DNA of 64,000 nucleotides from Rhizobiaceae bacterium (lineage in GTDB: Bacteria; Pseudomonadota; Alphaproteobacteria; Rhizobiales; Rhizobiaceae): NCBI GenBank assembly GCA_019635795.1, contig JAHBYV010000005.1, forward strand, positions 124,001 through 188,000. Reading direction: 5' to 3'. Below the pieces are notes generated by a model. That model was not told the DNA's origin, did no database searches, and saw only the letters and a list, made by a program, of their open reading frames with translations. Every line of letters begins with the position of its first letter. Positions within the stretch are counted from its first letter, which is position 1. The position numbers were made by a program, and so were the translations under genes. Of this stretch, positions 49,078 to 57,443 are shown piece after piece.

Positions 49078-50311
49078 AAACGAATGGCTCATGACCTGCC
49101 TGCCGGGCCGCTACCGCGCCTTTGGGGTGCCAGATAACTGGCTTGTTCTGGGCGGTCGCGGGTCTGGCAAGACACGTCTTGGCTCCGAATGGACAATCGC
49201 TCAGGCATGCGGCCTGCCGCCAATGGGCGAGACTGCAAGGCCCAACGGGCGAATTGCATTGGTGGGGGAAACGCTCGGCGACGTGCGCGAAGTGATGATC
49301 GACGGACCGTCCGGCATCAGGACCGTCGCGCGAGGAGATCGGCCCCGATATGAGCCAACCCGGCGAAGGCTTTTGTGGACATCGGGAGCCGTTGCATACG
49401 TGTTTTCGTCGGAAGATCCCGAGAGCTTGCGAGGGCCGCAATTCATGGCGGCTTGGTGCGACGAGGCGGCGAAATGGAAAAACGCGGAACATTGTTTCGA
49501 CATGCTGCAATTCGGCTTGCGCCTTGGCGACAGGCCCAAGCAGCTTGTCACGACAACGCCCAAGCCTACTTCGCTCATCAAGCGGCTTATGTCCGATCCG
49601 GCTTTTCATGTGGATCGGTATTCGACGCGCGACAATGCGGCAAATCTGGCAGATGGCTTCATCGCCGCGCTGGAGAGCCGATATGCTGGCACAAGGCTCG
49701 GACGACAGGAACTCGATGGTGAGCTTATTGAGGACCGCGAGGATGCGCTGTGGACACGCGGCCAGATTGAGGCGGCATTTGTGTCAGAAGCTCCACAGCT
49801 TGGGCGCATCGTCATTGCGGTTGATCCACCGGCCAGCTCGCGCCGAACATCGGATGCCTGCGGAATCGTGGCGGCAGGGCTTGCTGATGGCGGACGCATT
49901 TTCGTGTTGGCCGATGAAAGCGTTCGCGGTGCAAAGCCATCTGAATGGGCGGCGCGCGCCGTTGCGCTTTACCACCGGCTGCAAGCTGATTGCATCGTTG
50001 CAGAGGTCAATCAGGGCGGGGACATGGTGGCCGCCGTGATACGAACGGTCGATCCTGCAGTTGCCGTGAAGGAAGTGCGCGCCCGTCGCGGAAAGTGGCT
50101 GCGCGCTGAACCGGTTGCTGCGCTTTATGCGCAGGGGCAGGTGCGCCATGTGGGCCGGTTCCCGGAACTGGAAGATGAAATGTGTGACTTCGGCCCGGAC
50201 GGACTTTCCGGCGGTCGTTCGCCAGACAGGCTGGACGCGCTGGTGTGGGCTGTGACCGATCTCTTGCCACGCGCAATGGGCGAGCCGCGCATTCGCGATT
50301 TTGGCGCATAG
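49052..50311 (+). CDS. GTA large terminase (ORFg2)
   Basis: A 419-residue terminase that drives DNA into GTA heads. Walker A 'LGGRGSGKTR' lies at residues ~33-42 and a Walker B-like 'AAWCDEAAKW' near 135; the nuclease domain shows 'IVIAVDPPAS', 'CIVAEVNQGGD' and 'DRLDALVWA'. The start ATG 49052 is chosen because it overlaps the previous gene's end in the usual way and the Walker motif falls at normal distance; longer readings begin within ORFg1. Confidence 0.93.
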   Translation: MGLAAQAIENEWLMTCLPGRYRAFGVPDNWLVLGGRGSGKTRLGSEWTIAQACGLPPMGETARPNGRIALVGETLGDVREVMIDGPSGIRTVARGDRPRYEPTRRRLLWTSGAVAYVFSSEDPESLRGPQFMAAWCDEAAKWKNAEHCFDMLQFGLRLGDRPKQLVTTTPKPTSLIKRLMSDPAFHVDRYSTRDNAANLADGFIAALESRYAGTRLGRQELDGELIEDREDALWTRGQIEAAFVSEAPQLGRIVIAVDPPASSRRTSDACGIVAAGLADGGRIFVLADESVRGAKPSEWAARAVALYHRLQADCIVAEVNQGGDMVAAVIRTVDPAVAVKEVRARRGKWLRAEPVAALYAQGQVRHVGRFPELEDEMCDFGPDGLSGGRSPDRLDALVWAVTDLLPRAMGEPRIRDFGA

Positions 50312-50328
50312 TTTCAAGAGGATAAAAG

Positions 50329-51486
50329 ATGAATTTGAAATGGCCCTGGTCGCGGGGTGCGAACGCGCGCCTTGAGCGCAAGGAAGCGTTCGGCTTCGTT
50401 ACGCTTCAGACGCAAGGTGAACCGCACTGGACACGCCGGGATTATGTGTCTTTGGCGCGCAACGGATTCATGGCAAATCCCGTGGCGCATCGCGCTGTTC
50501 GTATGATTTGCGAAGCCGTGGCGGCCGTACCCCTGCTGATGTTCGAGGGCGAGCGGGAACTGGTGCAACATCCGCTGCTGGACCTGCTGGCGCGGCCAAA
50601 CCCCAGGCAGGCTGGCGGCACATTTCTTGAAACGCTCTACGGGCATTTGATTATTTCAGGGAATGCCTATGTCGAATTGATCGAGGTCGGGCCGCAAGCG
50701 CGCGAGTTGCATTTGCTGCGGCCCGACCGGGTGACGGTGACGGCTGATTCAAGCGGCTGGCCGACGGGGCTGGAACACCGGGAAGGTGCTAGGAAACGCA
50801 CCGTGCCGCTTGGCCTGTTTCCGGGTGGCGGCGCGGCGCATCTGCGTCTGTTCCATCCGCTGGACGATCACTACGGATTTGCGCCTCTTGAGGCGGCATT
50901 GGTGGCGCTGGATACGCACGCGGCTGCCGCGCGCTGGAACAAGGGCTTGCTGGACAACTCCGCCCGGCCATCCGGCGCGCTGGTCTATGCGCCGAAAGAT
51001 GGCGGCAACCTTTCGGGCGAACAGTTCGACCGCCTGAAGTCAGAGTTGGAAGAAGGCTATTCCGGCCCGGCGCGGGCAGGGCGGCCTTTGCTGCTGGAAG
51101 GCGGGCTCGACTGGAAGCCGATGGCATTAACCCCGAAAGACATGGATTTTGTGGAGGCCAAACACTCGGCAAGCCGCGACATTGCTTTGGCGCTGGGCGT
51201 TCCGCCCATGCTGCTAGGCATTCCCGGCGACAGCACATATTCCAACTATCAGGAAGCCAACCGGGCATTCTATCGGCTGACAGTTTTGCCAATGATTGCG
51301 CGCACGCTTCGCGATCTTTCGGCATGGCTTGCGCCGCTATACAACGAAAACCTGCGGCTGTGGTTCGATGCTGACGGCATTGAAGGTCTTGCGGCTGAAC
51401 GTGAGGCGCTTTGGGCGCGTGTCAATTCCGCAACCTTCCTGAGCGAAGCGGAAAAGCGTGCGGCGGTGGGATACGGAAGCGAATAG
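50329..51486 (+). CDS. GTA portal protein (ORFg3, HK97 family)
   Basis: A 385-residue HK97-type portal, forming the ring at one vertex through which DNA enters. Typical segments: 'NPVAHRAVRMICEAVAAVPLLMFEG', quoted in part; 'LLARPNPRQAGGTFLETLYGHL'; 'HPLDDHYGFAPLEAAL' and 'EAKHSASRDIALALGVPPMLLGIPG' near the C-terminus. The gene follows the terminase after 17 bases with AGAGGATAAAAG before its ATG. Confidence 0.93.
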   Translation: MNLKWPWSRGANARLERKEAFGFVTLQTQGEPHWTRRDYVSLARNGFMANPVAHRAVRMICEAVAAVPLLMFEGERELVQHPLLDLLARPNPRQAGGTFLETLYGHLIISGNAYVELIEVGPQARELHLLRPDRVTVTADSSGWPTGLEHREGARKRTVPLGLFPGGGAAHLRLFHPLDDHYGFAPLEAALVALDTHAAAARWNKGLLDNSARPSGALVYAPKDGGNLSGEQFDRLKSELEEGYSGPARAGRPLLLEGGLDWKPMALTPKDMDFVEAKHSASRDIALALGVPPMLLGIPGDSTYSNYQEANRAFYRLTVLPMIARTLRDLSAWLAPLYNENLRLWFDADGIEGLAAEREALWARVNSATFLSEAEKRAAVGYGSE

Positions 51487-51535
51487 CAGGCACTGCGCGT
51501 TCCGAACTGCCCACCCTCGCGAGGATATATCCACA

Positions 51536-51856
51536 ATGCAGCAACTGCCCGATGCGGCCATTGAATGGGCCGTGAAGGGAGCCGGTGCGATTGCCGGTTC
51601 CGCGATTTCCCTCGCCTATGTTCTGCCGCGTGGGCGGCGGGAGGCCGCTTTGCGCTTTTTCGTCGGCGTGGCCTGCGGAATGGTGTTTGGCGGAACAGTG
51701 GGTGTGAAGCTCGCCGATGAACTTGGCGTCGGCGCTCTGCTCGGCCCCAACGAAATTGTGCTCACAGGGGCAGCCTTTGCGAGCCTCAGCGCGTGGTGGG
51801 CGCTCGGCCTGACGCTTCGCTTCTTTCAGGCAGAAATTGGCAAAAAGGAAGATTGA
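51536..51856 (+). CDS. Small GTA membrane protein (DUF6107-like, ORFg3.5 position)
   Basis: A 106-residue protein with three predicted hydrophobic segments (about 15-33, 45-65, 70-95) and a charged end (EIGKKED). It lies between portal and protease where RcGTA has a short membrane ORF. Start ATG 51536 follows GAGG. The length and membrane pattern are holin-like, but nothing else supports lysis. Confidence 0.75.
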   Translation: MQQLPDAAIEWAVKGAGAIAGSAISLAYVLPRGRREAALRFFVGVACGMVFGGTVGVKLADELGVGALLGPNEIVLTGAAFASLSAWWALGLTLRFFQAEIGKKED

Positions 51857-51859
51857 AAG

Positions 51860-52435
51860 ATGGATAGTAGGGCTTTGGCGCGCCTGCTGGATACCAAGCG
51901 CGCTGACCTCGCACTGGCGCGCGTCGATGAGCAGGGCGAGTTTAGTGGTTATGCGAGCCTGTTTGGCGAAACCGACCTTGCGCATGATGTGGTTGAACGT
52001 GGCGCATTCGCGGAATCGCTTGCAAAGCGCGGCGCGGGTCGGGTCCGCATGTTGTTCCAGCATGACCCGAACCAGCCAATCGGTGTGTGGACGCATATCG
52101 CAGAAGACGAGCGCGGACTCTTCGTCAAAGGCAGGCTGACACAGGGGGTTGGCCGCGCGGCGGAGGTCCTGAGCCTCATGCGGGCGGGCGCGCTGGACGG
52201 CCTGTCCATCGGCTTTCGCACCGTTCGTGCGTCTCCCGACAAATCAAAAGGTGTGCGCCGGATTCTTGAGGCCGATCTTTGGGAAATCTCCGTGGTGACT
52301 TTCCCCATGCTGCCAAGCGCGCGCGTGTCGGTCATCAAAGCCTGTTCCGGCTCGCGCGATGAAAAACAACTGGCTGCGCGCATTCGCTCAGCTTCCCGAA
52401 TGTTCAACGAAAGGAACGAACATAGATGGCATTGA
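51860..52435 (+). CDS. GTA prohead protease (ORFg4)
   Basis: A 191-residue HK97-family prohead protease that trims the capsid protein during head maturation. 'GYASLFGETDLAHDVVERGAF', quoted by parts, and 'RMLFQHDPNQPIGVW' (active His) precede 'DGLSIGFRT' (active Ser). Overlaps the capsid gene by 10 bases. Confidence 0.92.
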   Translation: MDSRALARLLDTKRADLALARVDEQGEFSGYASLFGETDLAHDVVERGAFAESLAKRGAGRVRMLFQHDPNQPIGVWTHIAEDERGLFVKGRLTQGVGRAAEVLSLMRAGALDGLSIGFRTVRASPDKSKGVRRILEADLWEISVVTFPMLPSARVSVIKACSGSRDEKQLAARIRSASRMFNERNEHRWH

Positions 52436-53667
52436 ACCACATGGAACGTGCGCCTGAAAACAAGGGCGGAGAACTGACAGATGCATTCAGCAGCTTCATG
52501 AGCTCGTTTGAAAGCTTCAGGCAGGCAAATGATGAACGGCTGGCCCAACTGGAAACGCGCTCCGGCGCGGATGTTCTGACGACGGAAAAGGTGGACCGAA
52601 TTTCGCGTGCACTCGATGAACAAAAGCGCGCCCTGGATGCTTTGGCGATCAAGGGAATGCGCCCTGGACTTGGCGGGGCAGGGATCGTGCAGCCGGATGA
52701 ACATAAGGAGGCGTTTGAAGCCTATATGCGTTCTGGCGATGATCGCCAAATTCGGGCGATTGATACGAAAGCAATGTCCTACGGCTCCGGTCAGGACGGC
52801 GGATACCTCGTGCCAGCCCAGACGGAAGCGGAAGTTGCCAGGCGTCTCGCCGATCTTTCACCCATTCGCTCGATTGCTTCGGTGCGGCAGGTCTCTGCGG
52901 CGGTTCTGAAGAAGCCGTTCGCGGTTGGCGGGCCGTCCGTGGGCTGGGTTTCCGAAACGGCGGCGCGTCCGCAAACCAACACGCCAACCCTTGCAGAACT
53001 GCAATTCCCCACGATGGAGCTTTACGCAATGCCGGCTGCAACGGCTGCGTTGCTTGAAGATTCAGTCGTCAATCTCGACCAGTGGATCGCCAGCGAGGTG
53101 GACGCGGCTTTCGCTGCACAGGAAGGCACAGCTTTCGTCACCGGCGACGGCGTCAACAAGCCGCGCGGGCTGCTGAATTACGATCAGGTTGCCGAAACGT
53201 CGTGGGAATGGGGTAAGGTTGGCTATGTCGCTTCAGGCGTGTCGGGTGCGCTTCCGGCAAGCAACCCGTCCGACAAGCTGATTGATCTCGTCTATGCGCT
53301 GAAGGCAGGCTATCGCCAGAACGCAAGCTGGGTGATGAACCGCAAGACGCAGGCCATGATCCGCAAGCTGAAGGATGCGGACGGCAATTATCTTTGGGCG
53401 CCGCCAGCCGTGGCAGGACAGCGCGCGACATTGCTGGGCTTCCCGCTCGTTGAAGCTGAGGACATGCCGGACGTGGCGGCAAACAGCGCTTCCATTGCCT
53501 TCGGTGATTTCGCCCGAGGTTATCTGATCGTTGACCGCGCCGGCGTGCGCGTGCTGCGCGATCCATATTCTGCCAAGCCGTATGTGCTGTTCTACACAAC
53601 CAAGCGCGTTGGTGGCGGTGTGCAGGATTTCGACGCGATCAAGCTTATGAAGTTCGCTGCTTCCTGA
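52426..53667 (+). CDS. GTA major capsid protein (ORFg5, HK97 fold)
   Basis: A 413-residue HK97-type capsid protein. Residues 1-~100 form a charged helical delta domain (cut off by the protease), then 'MSYGSGQDGGYLVPAQTE' begins the mature part, with 'LTTEKVDRISRALDEQKRA' in the delta domain and a 'GDGVNKPRGLLNY' loop in the E domain. Followed by two hairpins with terminator character. Confidence 0.94.
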   Translation: MALNHMERAPENKGGELTDAFSSFMSSFESFRQANDERLAQLETRSGADVLTTEKVDRISRALDEQKRALDALAIKGMRPGLGGAGIVQPDEHKEAFEAYMRSGDDRQIRAIDTKAMSYGSGQDGGYLVPAQTEAEVARRLADLSPIRSIASVRQVSAAVLKKPFAVGGPSVGWVSETAARPQTNTPTLAELQFPTMELYAMPAATAALLEDSVVNLDQWIASEVDAAFAAQEGTAFVTGDGVNKPRGLLNYDQVAETSWEWGKVGYVASGVSGALPASNPSDKLIDLVYALKAGYRQNASWVMNRKTQAMIRKLKDADGNYLWAPPAVAGQRATLLGFPLVEAEDMPDVAANSASIAFGDFARGYLIVDRAGVRVLRDPYSAKPYVLFYTTKRVGGGVQDFDAIKLMKFAAS

Positions 53668-53732
53668 CGGTTCATCTTCTCCGTCAGGCTCCGTGCGGCC
53701 CCGGAGTGCACATCCGGGGTCGCTTTATTTTT
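53664..53732 (+). terminator. Tandem hairpins with terminator after the capsid gene
   Basis: CTGACGG (53664-53670) pairs with CCGTCAG (53681-53687), containing the stop codon; then GCGGCCCCGGA (53695-53705) pairs with TCCGGGGTCGC (53713-53723), with one G-T pair, followed by TTTATTTTT. The second is a strong intrinsic terminator inside the GTA operon. Confidence 0.85.
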
Positions 53733-53742
53733 CAAAAGATGC

Positions 53743-54321
53743 GTGGTGATCGTGACCCTAATTCGAACCAGCGAACCGGGTGCAGAACCCGTAACAATCA
53801 CAGAACTCAAACAATATTTGCGGCTCGGTCATTCCAGCGAGGATGAGTTGCTGATGGGCCTCATAAGCGCTGCCCGAGAGGATCTGGAGCGCTCCACCGG
53901 GCTTGCCCTTATCGAGCAGAATTGGCGGTTGGTGCTGGATGACTTGCCTGCCGATGGAATTATCAGGCTTGGACGGCGCCCTGTCCGTGAGGTGACTGCG
54001 GTCACGATGTATGACGCGACGGGCGAACCTGAGGCGCTTGCATCAACACGGTACCAGCTTGATGCCTATTCCCAACCGGCGCGCTTGCTTGTGAAGGACG
54101 GGCCGCAAGACCTGCGGCCAATGAACGGCATCGAGGTGGATTTCACCTGCGGCTACGGCGAGGCGGGGCCGGACGTACCGGACATACTGCGCCGGGCCAT
54201 TATCCAGCTTGCTGCGCATTGGTACGAGTTCCGTTCAAGCTATGGTCCTGCCGATCAGCCGGTTTCTTATCCGGCGGGATATGAACGCATGATTTCGAGC
54301 TATGTGGAAAGGCGTCTGTAA
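53743..54321 (+). CDS. GTA head-tail connector (ORFg6, gp6/gp8-like)
   Basis: A 192-residue helical protein with a 'PVTITELKQYLRLGHSSED' start segment of the phage gp6/phiE125 gp8 connector family. The start is a GTG at 53743; a GTG nine bases downstream (giving MTLIRTSEPG) may be the real one. The stop overlaps the next gene's start by one base. Confidence 0.88.
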   Translation: MVIVTLIRTSEPGAEPVTITELKQYLRLGHSSEDELLMGLISAAREDLERSTGLALIEQNWRLVLDDLPADGIIRLGRRPVREVTAVTMYDATGEPEALASTRYQLDAYSQPARLLVKDGPQDLRPMNGIEVDFTCGYGEAGPDVPDILRRAIIQLAAHWYEFRSSYGPADQPVSYPAGYERMISSYVERRL

Positions 54322-54656
54322 TGGCGACATTGAACATTGATCCGGGCGAATTTCGCGCTGGGCTTTCGCTACAGGAATGCCGCACGATCTATGATGAAAC
54401 GGGCGGGCATTCCGAAGAATGGATCGAGACTGACAGGGTTTTTGGTAAGATCGAGCCTTTGAACGCCAGCGCTGATTTTGTGGCAGACCAGACCGTGGAG
54501 ACAGTGACCCACAGAATTTACCTTAGATGGCAATCAGGCTTGGCCAGCGGAATGAGATTGGTCAAAGATGACCGCAAATTCGAGGTCTCAACCGTGCACG
54601 ACCCGGATGAAACCGGCCGCTATCTGGTCTGCGGAGCGATGGAGAAAGGCGTTTGA
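54321..54656 (+). CDS. GTA head-closure/adaptor protein (ORFg7)
   Basis: A 111-residue beta-rich protein of the phage head-tail adaptor type (PF05521-like; 'GKIEPLNASADFVADQT', 'THRIYLRWQSGLASGMRLV'). It closes the head after packaging. Confidence 0.87.
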   Translation: MATLNIDPGEFRAGLSLQECRTIYDETGGHSEEWIETDRVFGKIEPLNASADFVADQTVETVTHRIYLRWQSGLASGMRLVKDDRKFEVSTVHDPDETGRYLVCGAMEKGV

Positions 54657-54814
54657 AGCTTTCCGTCAAACTGACCATGCAAGGTTTGATCCGTGCCTTG
54701 CGCGGATACGGACATGACCTTGCAGAAGACATTGAACAAGGGCAGGTTCAGGTAAAGCCGCAAAAGCGCGAGCGCGCTGCTGCAAGGGGAGGGGCGGATG
54801 GCAGCAGCGATTGA
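54653..54814 (+). CDS. Small 53-residue protein between ORFg7 and ORFg8
   Basis: From TTG 54653, overlapping the ORFg7 stop by four bases, to TGA 54812-54814, overlapping the ORFg8 start by 17 bases. It fills the 141-base gap between the two genes exactly and reads KLSVKLTMQGLIRALRGYG..., a basic N-terminal amphipathic helix, then AEDIEQGQVQVKPQKRERA. Coupled translation at both ends supports it. It might correspond to a shrunken HK97 gp10-type tail component, the usual neighbour at this place; that is only a guess. Confidence 0.7.
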   Translation: MKLSVKLTMQGLIRALRGYGHDLAEDIEQGQVQVKPQKRERAAARGGADGSSD

Positions 54815-55202
54815 GTTGCAGAAGGCGATTTTCTCGGCCCTGCAATCGGATGAAGAATTGATCGCCGCGCTTGGCGGGACAAAAATCTACGATCACACCA
54901 AGTCAGATGTGGCGTTTCCCTATATCACCTTCGGGCGTACGAGCGTTTATGACTGGAGTACCGGTACCGAAATTGGAACCGAGCACCTGTTCACGATTCA
55001 CGTATGGTCGAAAGCAAAAGGCAAGAAAGAGACACTGGATATCATGCAGCGACTGGAAGCAATCCTGCATGACCAACCGCTTGCCATGACCGGTTACCGG
55101 CTCGTCAATCTGCGGCAGGAGTTCGGCGAGACACGCTTCGATGAGGACCAATCCGTCTATCACGGCCTGCTTCGCTACAGGGCGTTAGTGGAAGCCGACT
55201 GA
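54798..55202 (+). CDS. GTA tail completion protein (ORFg8, DUF3168)
   Basis: A 134-residue DUF3168-type tail-completion/terminator protein ('ELQKAIFSALQSDEELIAAL', 'TEHLFTIHVWSKAKGKKETLD'). It ends 63 bases before the next structural gene; a perfect hairpin lies between. Confidence 0.9.
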   Translation: MAAAIELQKAIFSALQSDEELIAALGGTKIYDHTKSDVAFPYITFGRTSVYDWSTGTEIGTEHLFTIHVWSKAKGKKETLDIMQRLEAILHDQPLAMTGYRLVNLRQEFGETRFDEDQSVYHGLLRYRALVEAD

Positions 55203-55235
55203 CCTGATTTTCAAATCCCGTTGTGAGTTGCGCTT

Positions 55236-55252
55236 CTGACCCGCCGGGTCAG
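55236..55252 (+). other. Perfect hairpin before the major tail gene
   Basis: CTGACCC (55236-55242), loop GCC, GGGTCAG (55246-55252), followed by GGAATG and no T-run. It is likely to protect or process the following mRNA rather than to terminate. Confidence 0.6.
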
Positions 55253-55289
55253 GGAATGCGCGCGATTGCCTATAAAAGGAGTACCTCCA

Positions 55290-55706
55290 TTGGGTGCACA
55301 GAAAGGAAAGGACCTTCTGTTGAAGGTCGATCTGGGCGGCGTTGGCGGCTTTGCCACCGTTGCAGGATTACGCACCAAGAAAATTGCGTTCAACAGCCAG
55401 ACTGTCGATGTGACCGATCAGGACTCGGCTGGCCGTTGGCGAGAGCTATTGGCCGGAACGGGAGTTCAGCGCGCTTCAATCAGCGGCGCTGGCATTTTCA
55501 AGGATGCGCAATCCGATGCTCGCGTCCGTGAATTATTCTTCGCGGGGAGTATTGTGAGCTGGCAATTCTCGATCCCGGATTTCGGCACGGTTCAAGGTCC
55601 GTTCCAGATTACTGCACTGGAATATTCGGGGAGCTATGACGGTGAGGTTGTGTTCGACATCGGCATGGAGTCGGCAGGCCAGATCAGCTTTGCGGTGTCC
55701 GCATGA
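55290..55706 (+). CDS. GTA major tail protein (ORFg9)
   Basis: A 138-residue tail tube protein (TP901-1/HK97 tail family; 'KGKDLLLKVDLGG', 'GIFKDAQSDARVRELF', 'FSIPDFGTVQGPFQITALEYS' in part). The start is TTG 55290: AAAGGAG at 55275-55281 is correctly spaced, and the peptide then begins GAQKGKDLL, as in other GTAs. A GTG or ATG start further upstream would add nine codons without a ribosome-binding site. Overlaps the next gene by four bases. Confidence 0.92.
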   Translation: MGAQKGKDLLLKVDLGGVGGFATVAGLRTKKIAFNSQTVDVTDQDSAGRWRELLAGTGVQRASISGAGIFKDAQSDARVRELFFAGSIVSWQFSIPDFGTVQGPFQITALEYSGSYDGEVVFDIGMESAGQISFAVSA

Positions 55707-56038
55707 GCGTCAATCGCAGGCGCGGTGAAGTTGAGGCGATACTTGATGGAAAGCCGCGCACCCTTTGCCTTACGCTTGGAGCACTGGCCGAGCTGGAAGA
55801 TGCTTTCGCCGCAGATGACCTTGGCGCGTTGGTCGAGCGCTTCGCCAGCGGTCGGCTCAGCGCCCGCGATATTATGCGGATAATCGGGGCAGGGCTGCGA
55901 GGCGCGGGCACGCAGGTAACCGACGACGATGTCGCTGCTATGCAAGTCGAAGGCGGAGCAAGCGCCTATGCGGCCATCGTGTCGGAGCTTCTGACAGCAA
56001 CCTTCGGCGGCAGGGAGCCTCAACAGCCAAACCCTTGA
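55703..56038 (+). CDS. GTA tail assembly protein (ORFg10)
   Basis: A 111-residue protein of the GTA/phage tail-chaperone group (PF11836-like), with 'LTLGALAELEDAFAADDL' in the middle. Overlaps both neighbours by four bases (ATGA arrangement), as in RcGTA. Confidence 0.88.
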   Translation: MSVNRRRGEVEAILDGKPRTLCLTLGALAELEDAFAADDLGALVERFASGRLSARDIMRIIGAGLRGAGTQVTDDDVAAMQVEGGASAYAAIVSELLTATFGGREPQQPNP

Positions 56039-56253
56039 AGGCCGCAGCGGGCGGTTCACATCCCTTTCCATGGGATGATGCGATTGCCATCGGCCTTGGC
56101 CTGCTGCGGCTTTCACCAGCGCAATTCTGGGCGATGACGCCACGCGAATTTGAGCGCGCATCCAGCGTGCTGCGTCCGGCGCGCAAAAATGCCCCCTCGC
56201 GACAGGAGCTTGAGGCGCTTGTCGTCCTGTTCCCCGACAAGGAGATGCAATGA
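56035..56253 (+). CDS. GTA tail assembly chaperone (ORFg10.1)
   Basis: A 72-residue protein of the PF09550 type: 'PWDDAIAIGLGLLRLSPAQFW' then 'MTPREFERA'. The conserved short reading directly after ORFg10 is a GTA hallmark. Overlaps ORFg11 by four bases. Confidence 0.88.
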   Translation: MKAAAGGSHPFPWDDAIAIGLGLLRLSPAQFWAMTPREFERASSVLRPARKNAPSRQELEALVVLFPDKEMQ

Positions 56254-56792
56254 ACGGCGAAAAAATGAGCGTCGCGATTGAGGCCGATACCAGCGGCTTT
56301 CAATCGGCGCTGGAAAGCCTGCAATCGAGCGCAGACAAATTTGGCACGCAGCTGTCCAAGGGTCTCGCCAGCGCGGTCGTCAGCGGCAAAGAGCTGGATG
56401 ATGTTATTCGCCAGATTGGCATGAACATGGCGACAACCGCGCTGAACAATGGATTGAAGCCGCTAGGCAATGTCGCAAGCACAATGTTCTCTAGCCTTCT
56501 CGGCGGCGGAACGCCCGTTACTCCATTTGCAACGGGCGGTGTAGTTTCTTCACCAACCTACTTCCCGATGGGTGGGGGAACGGGGCTGATGGGCGAGGCC
56601 GGCGCAGAAGCAATCATGCCATTACAGCGCACGGCGGACGGGAAGCTGGGCGTTGCTGCAAGCGGGGGCGGCTCGCCGGTCAATGTCGTTTTCAATGTCA
56701 GCACGCAGGACGCATCGTCTTTCCGCAAGTCCGAAGCACAACTCACCGGAATGCTGGCGCGCGCAGTGCGCCGAGGCACCCGCACATTCTAA
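56250..56792 (+). CDS. GTA tape measure protein (ORFg11)
   Basis: A 180-residue protein with 'EADTSGFQSALESLQSSADKF' helical start and a Gly-rich middle containing 'FATGGVVSSPTYFPMGGG' and 'GEAGAEAIMPLQR', the C-terminal signature of tail tape measure proteins. It is much shorter than phage tape measures, in keeping with the short tails of GTAs. Confidence 0.9.
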   Translation: MNGEKMSVAIEADTSGFQSALESLQSSADKFGTQLSKGLASAVVSGKELDDVIRQIGMNMATTALNNGLKPLGNVASTMFSSLLGGGTPVTPFATGGVVSSPTYFPMGGGTGLMGEAGAEAIMPLQRTADGKLGVAASGGGSPVNVVFNVSTQDASSFRKSEAQLTGMLARAVRRGTRTF

Positions 56793-56801
56793 AGGTGGAC
56801 G

Positions 56802-57443
56802 ATGAGCGAATTGTCAGAATTTCACGATGTGCGCTTTCCGCTATCCGTTGCCTTCGGCGCTACGGGCGGGCCGGAACGGCGTAACGAAATCATATCTCTT
56901 ACATCAGGTCGCGAAAAGCGGAATGCGCGCACAGCCCATTCGCGCAGGCGATATGATGCTGGCACCGGCGTTAGATCACTGGCCGACCTTTATGAGGTCA
57001 TTTCATTTTTTGAAGCGCGCCGCGGGTCGTTGCACGGCTTTCGCTTTCGAGACCCCTTTGACATGAAGTCATGCCAGCCAGATCAGGCTGTCAATGCCGC
57101 AGATCAATCATTGGGGTCGGGCGACGGCACGAAGCGGCGCTTTTCGCTTTGCAAGACATATGGATCCGGTGCGCAGGCTTACATGCGCCCAATCCGCAAG
57201 CCGCTCCTGTCCACTCTGGTGGTTGCCATCAATGGCGTCACGGCCAACACATGGGAGTTCGATGACGACACAGGCGACATTGTGTTCGCGCCTGGTTCGG
57301 TGCCGCCCGGCGGCGCTCAAGTGACAGCAGGCTATGAATTCGATGTGCCTGTGCGCTTTGACACGGACAGCCTTTCGGCAAGCCTGACTGCCTTCAAAGC
57401 CGGACAGTTTCCAGCAATTCCACTTCTTGAGGTGAGGCTTTGA
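56802..57443 (+). CDS. GTA distal tail protein (ORFg12, DUF2460)
   Basis: A 213-residue DUF2460 protein ('FHDVRFPLSVAFGATGGP', 'FEARRGSLHGFRFRDP' and 'VTAGYEFDVPVRFDTD'). It forms the baseplate hub with ORFg13-15. Overlaps ORFg13 by four bases. Confidence 0.93.
   Translation: MSELSEFHDVRFPLSVAFGATGGPERRNEIISLTSGREKRNARTAHSRRRYDAGTGVRSLADLYEVISFFEARRGSLHGFRFRDPFDMKSCQPDQAVNAADQSLGSGDGTKRRFSLCKTYGSGAQAYMRPIRKPLLSTLVVAINGVTANTWEFDDDTGDIVFAPGSVPPGGAQVTAGYEFDVPVRFDTDSLSASLTAFKAGQFPAIPLLEVRL

Noticed and set aside
53668..53742. Possible small gene between capsid and connector
   Set aside because: The interval is occupied by two hairpins and a T-run, leaving no useful frame.
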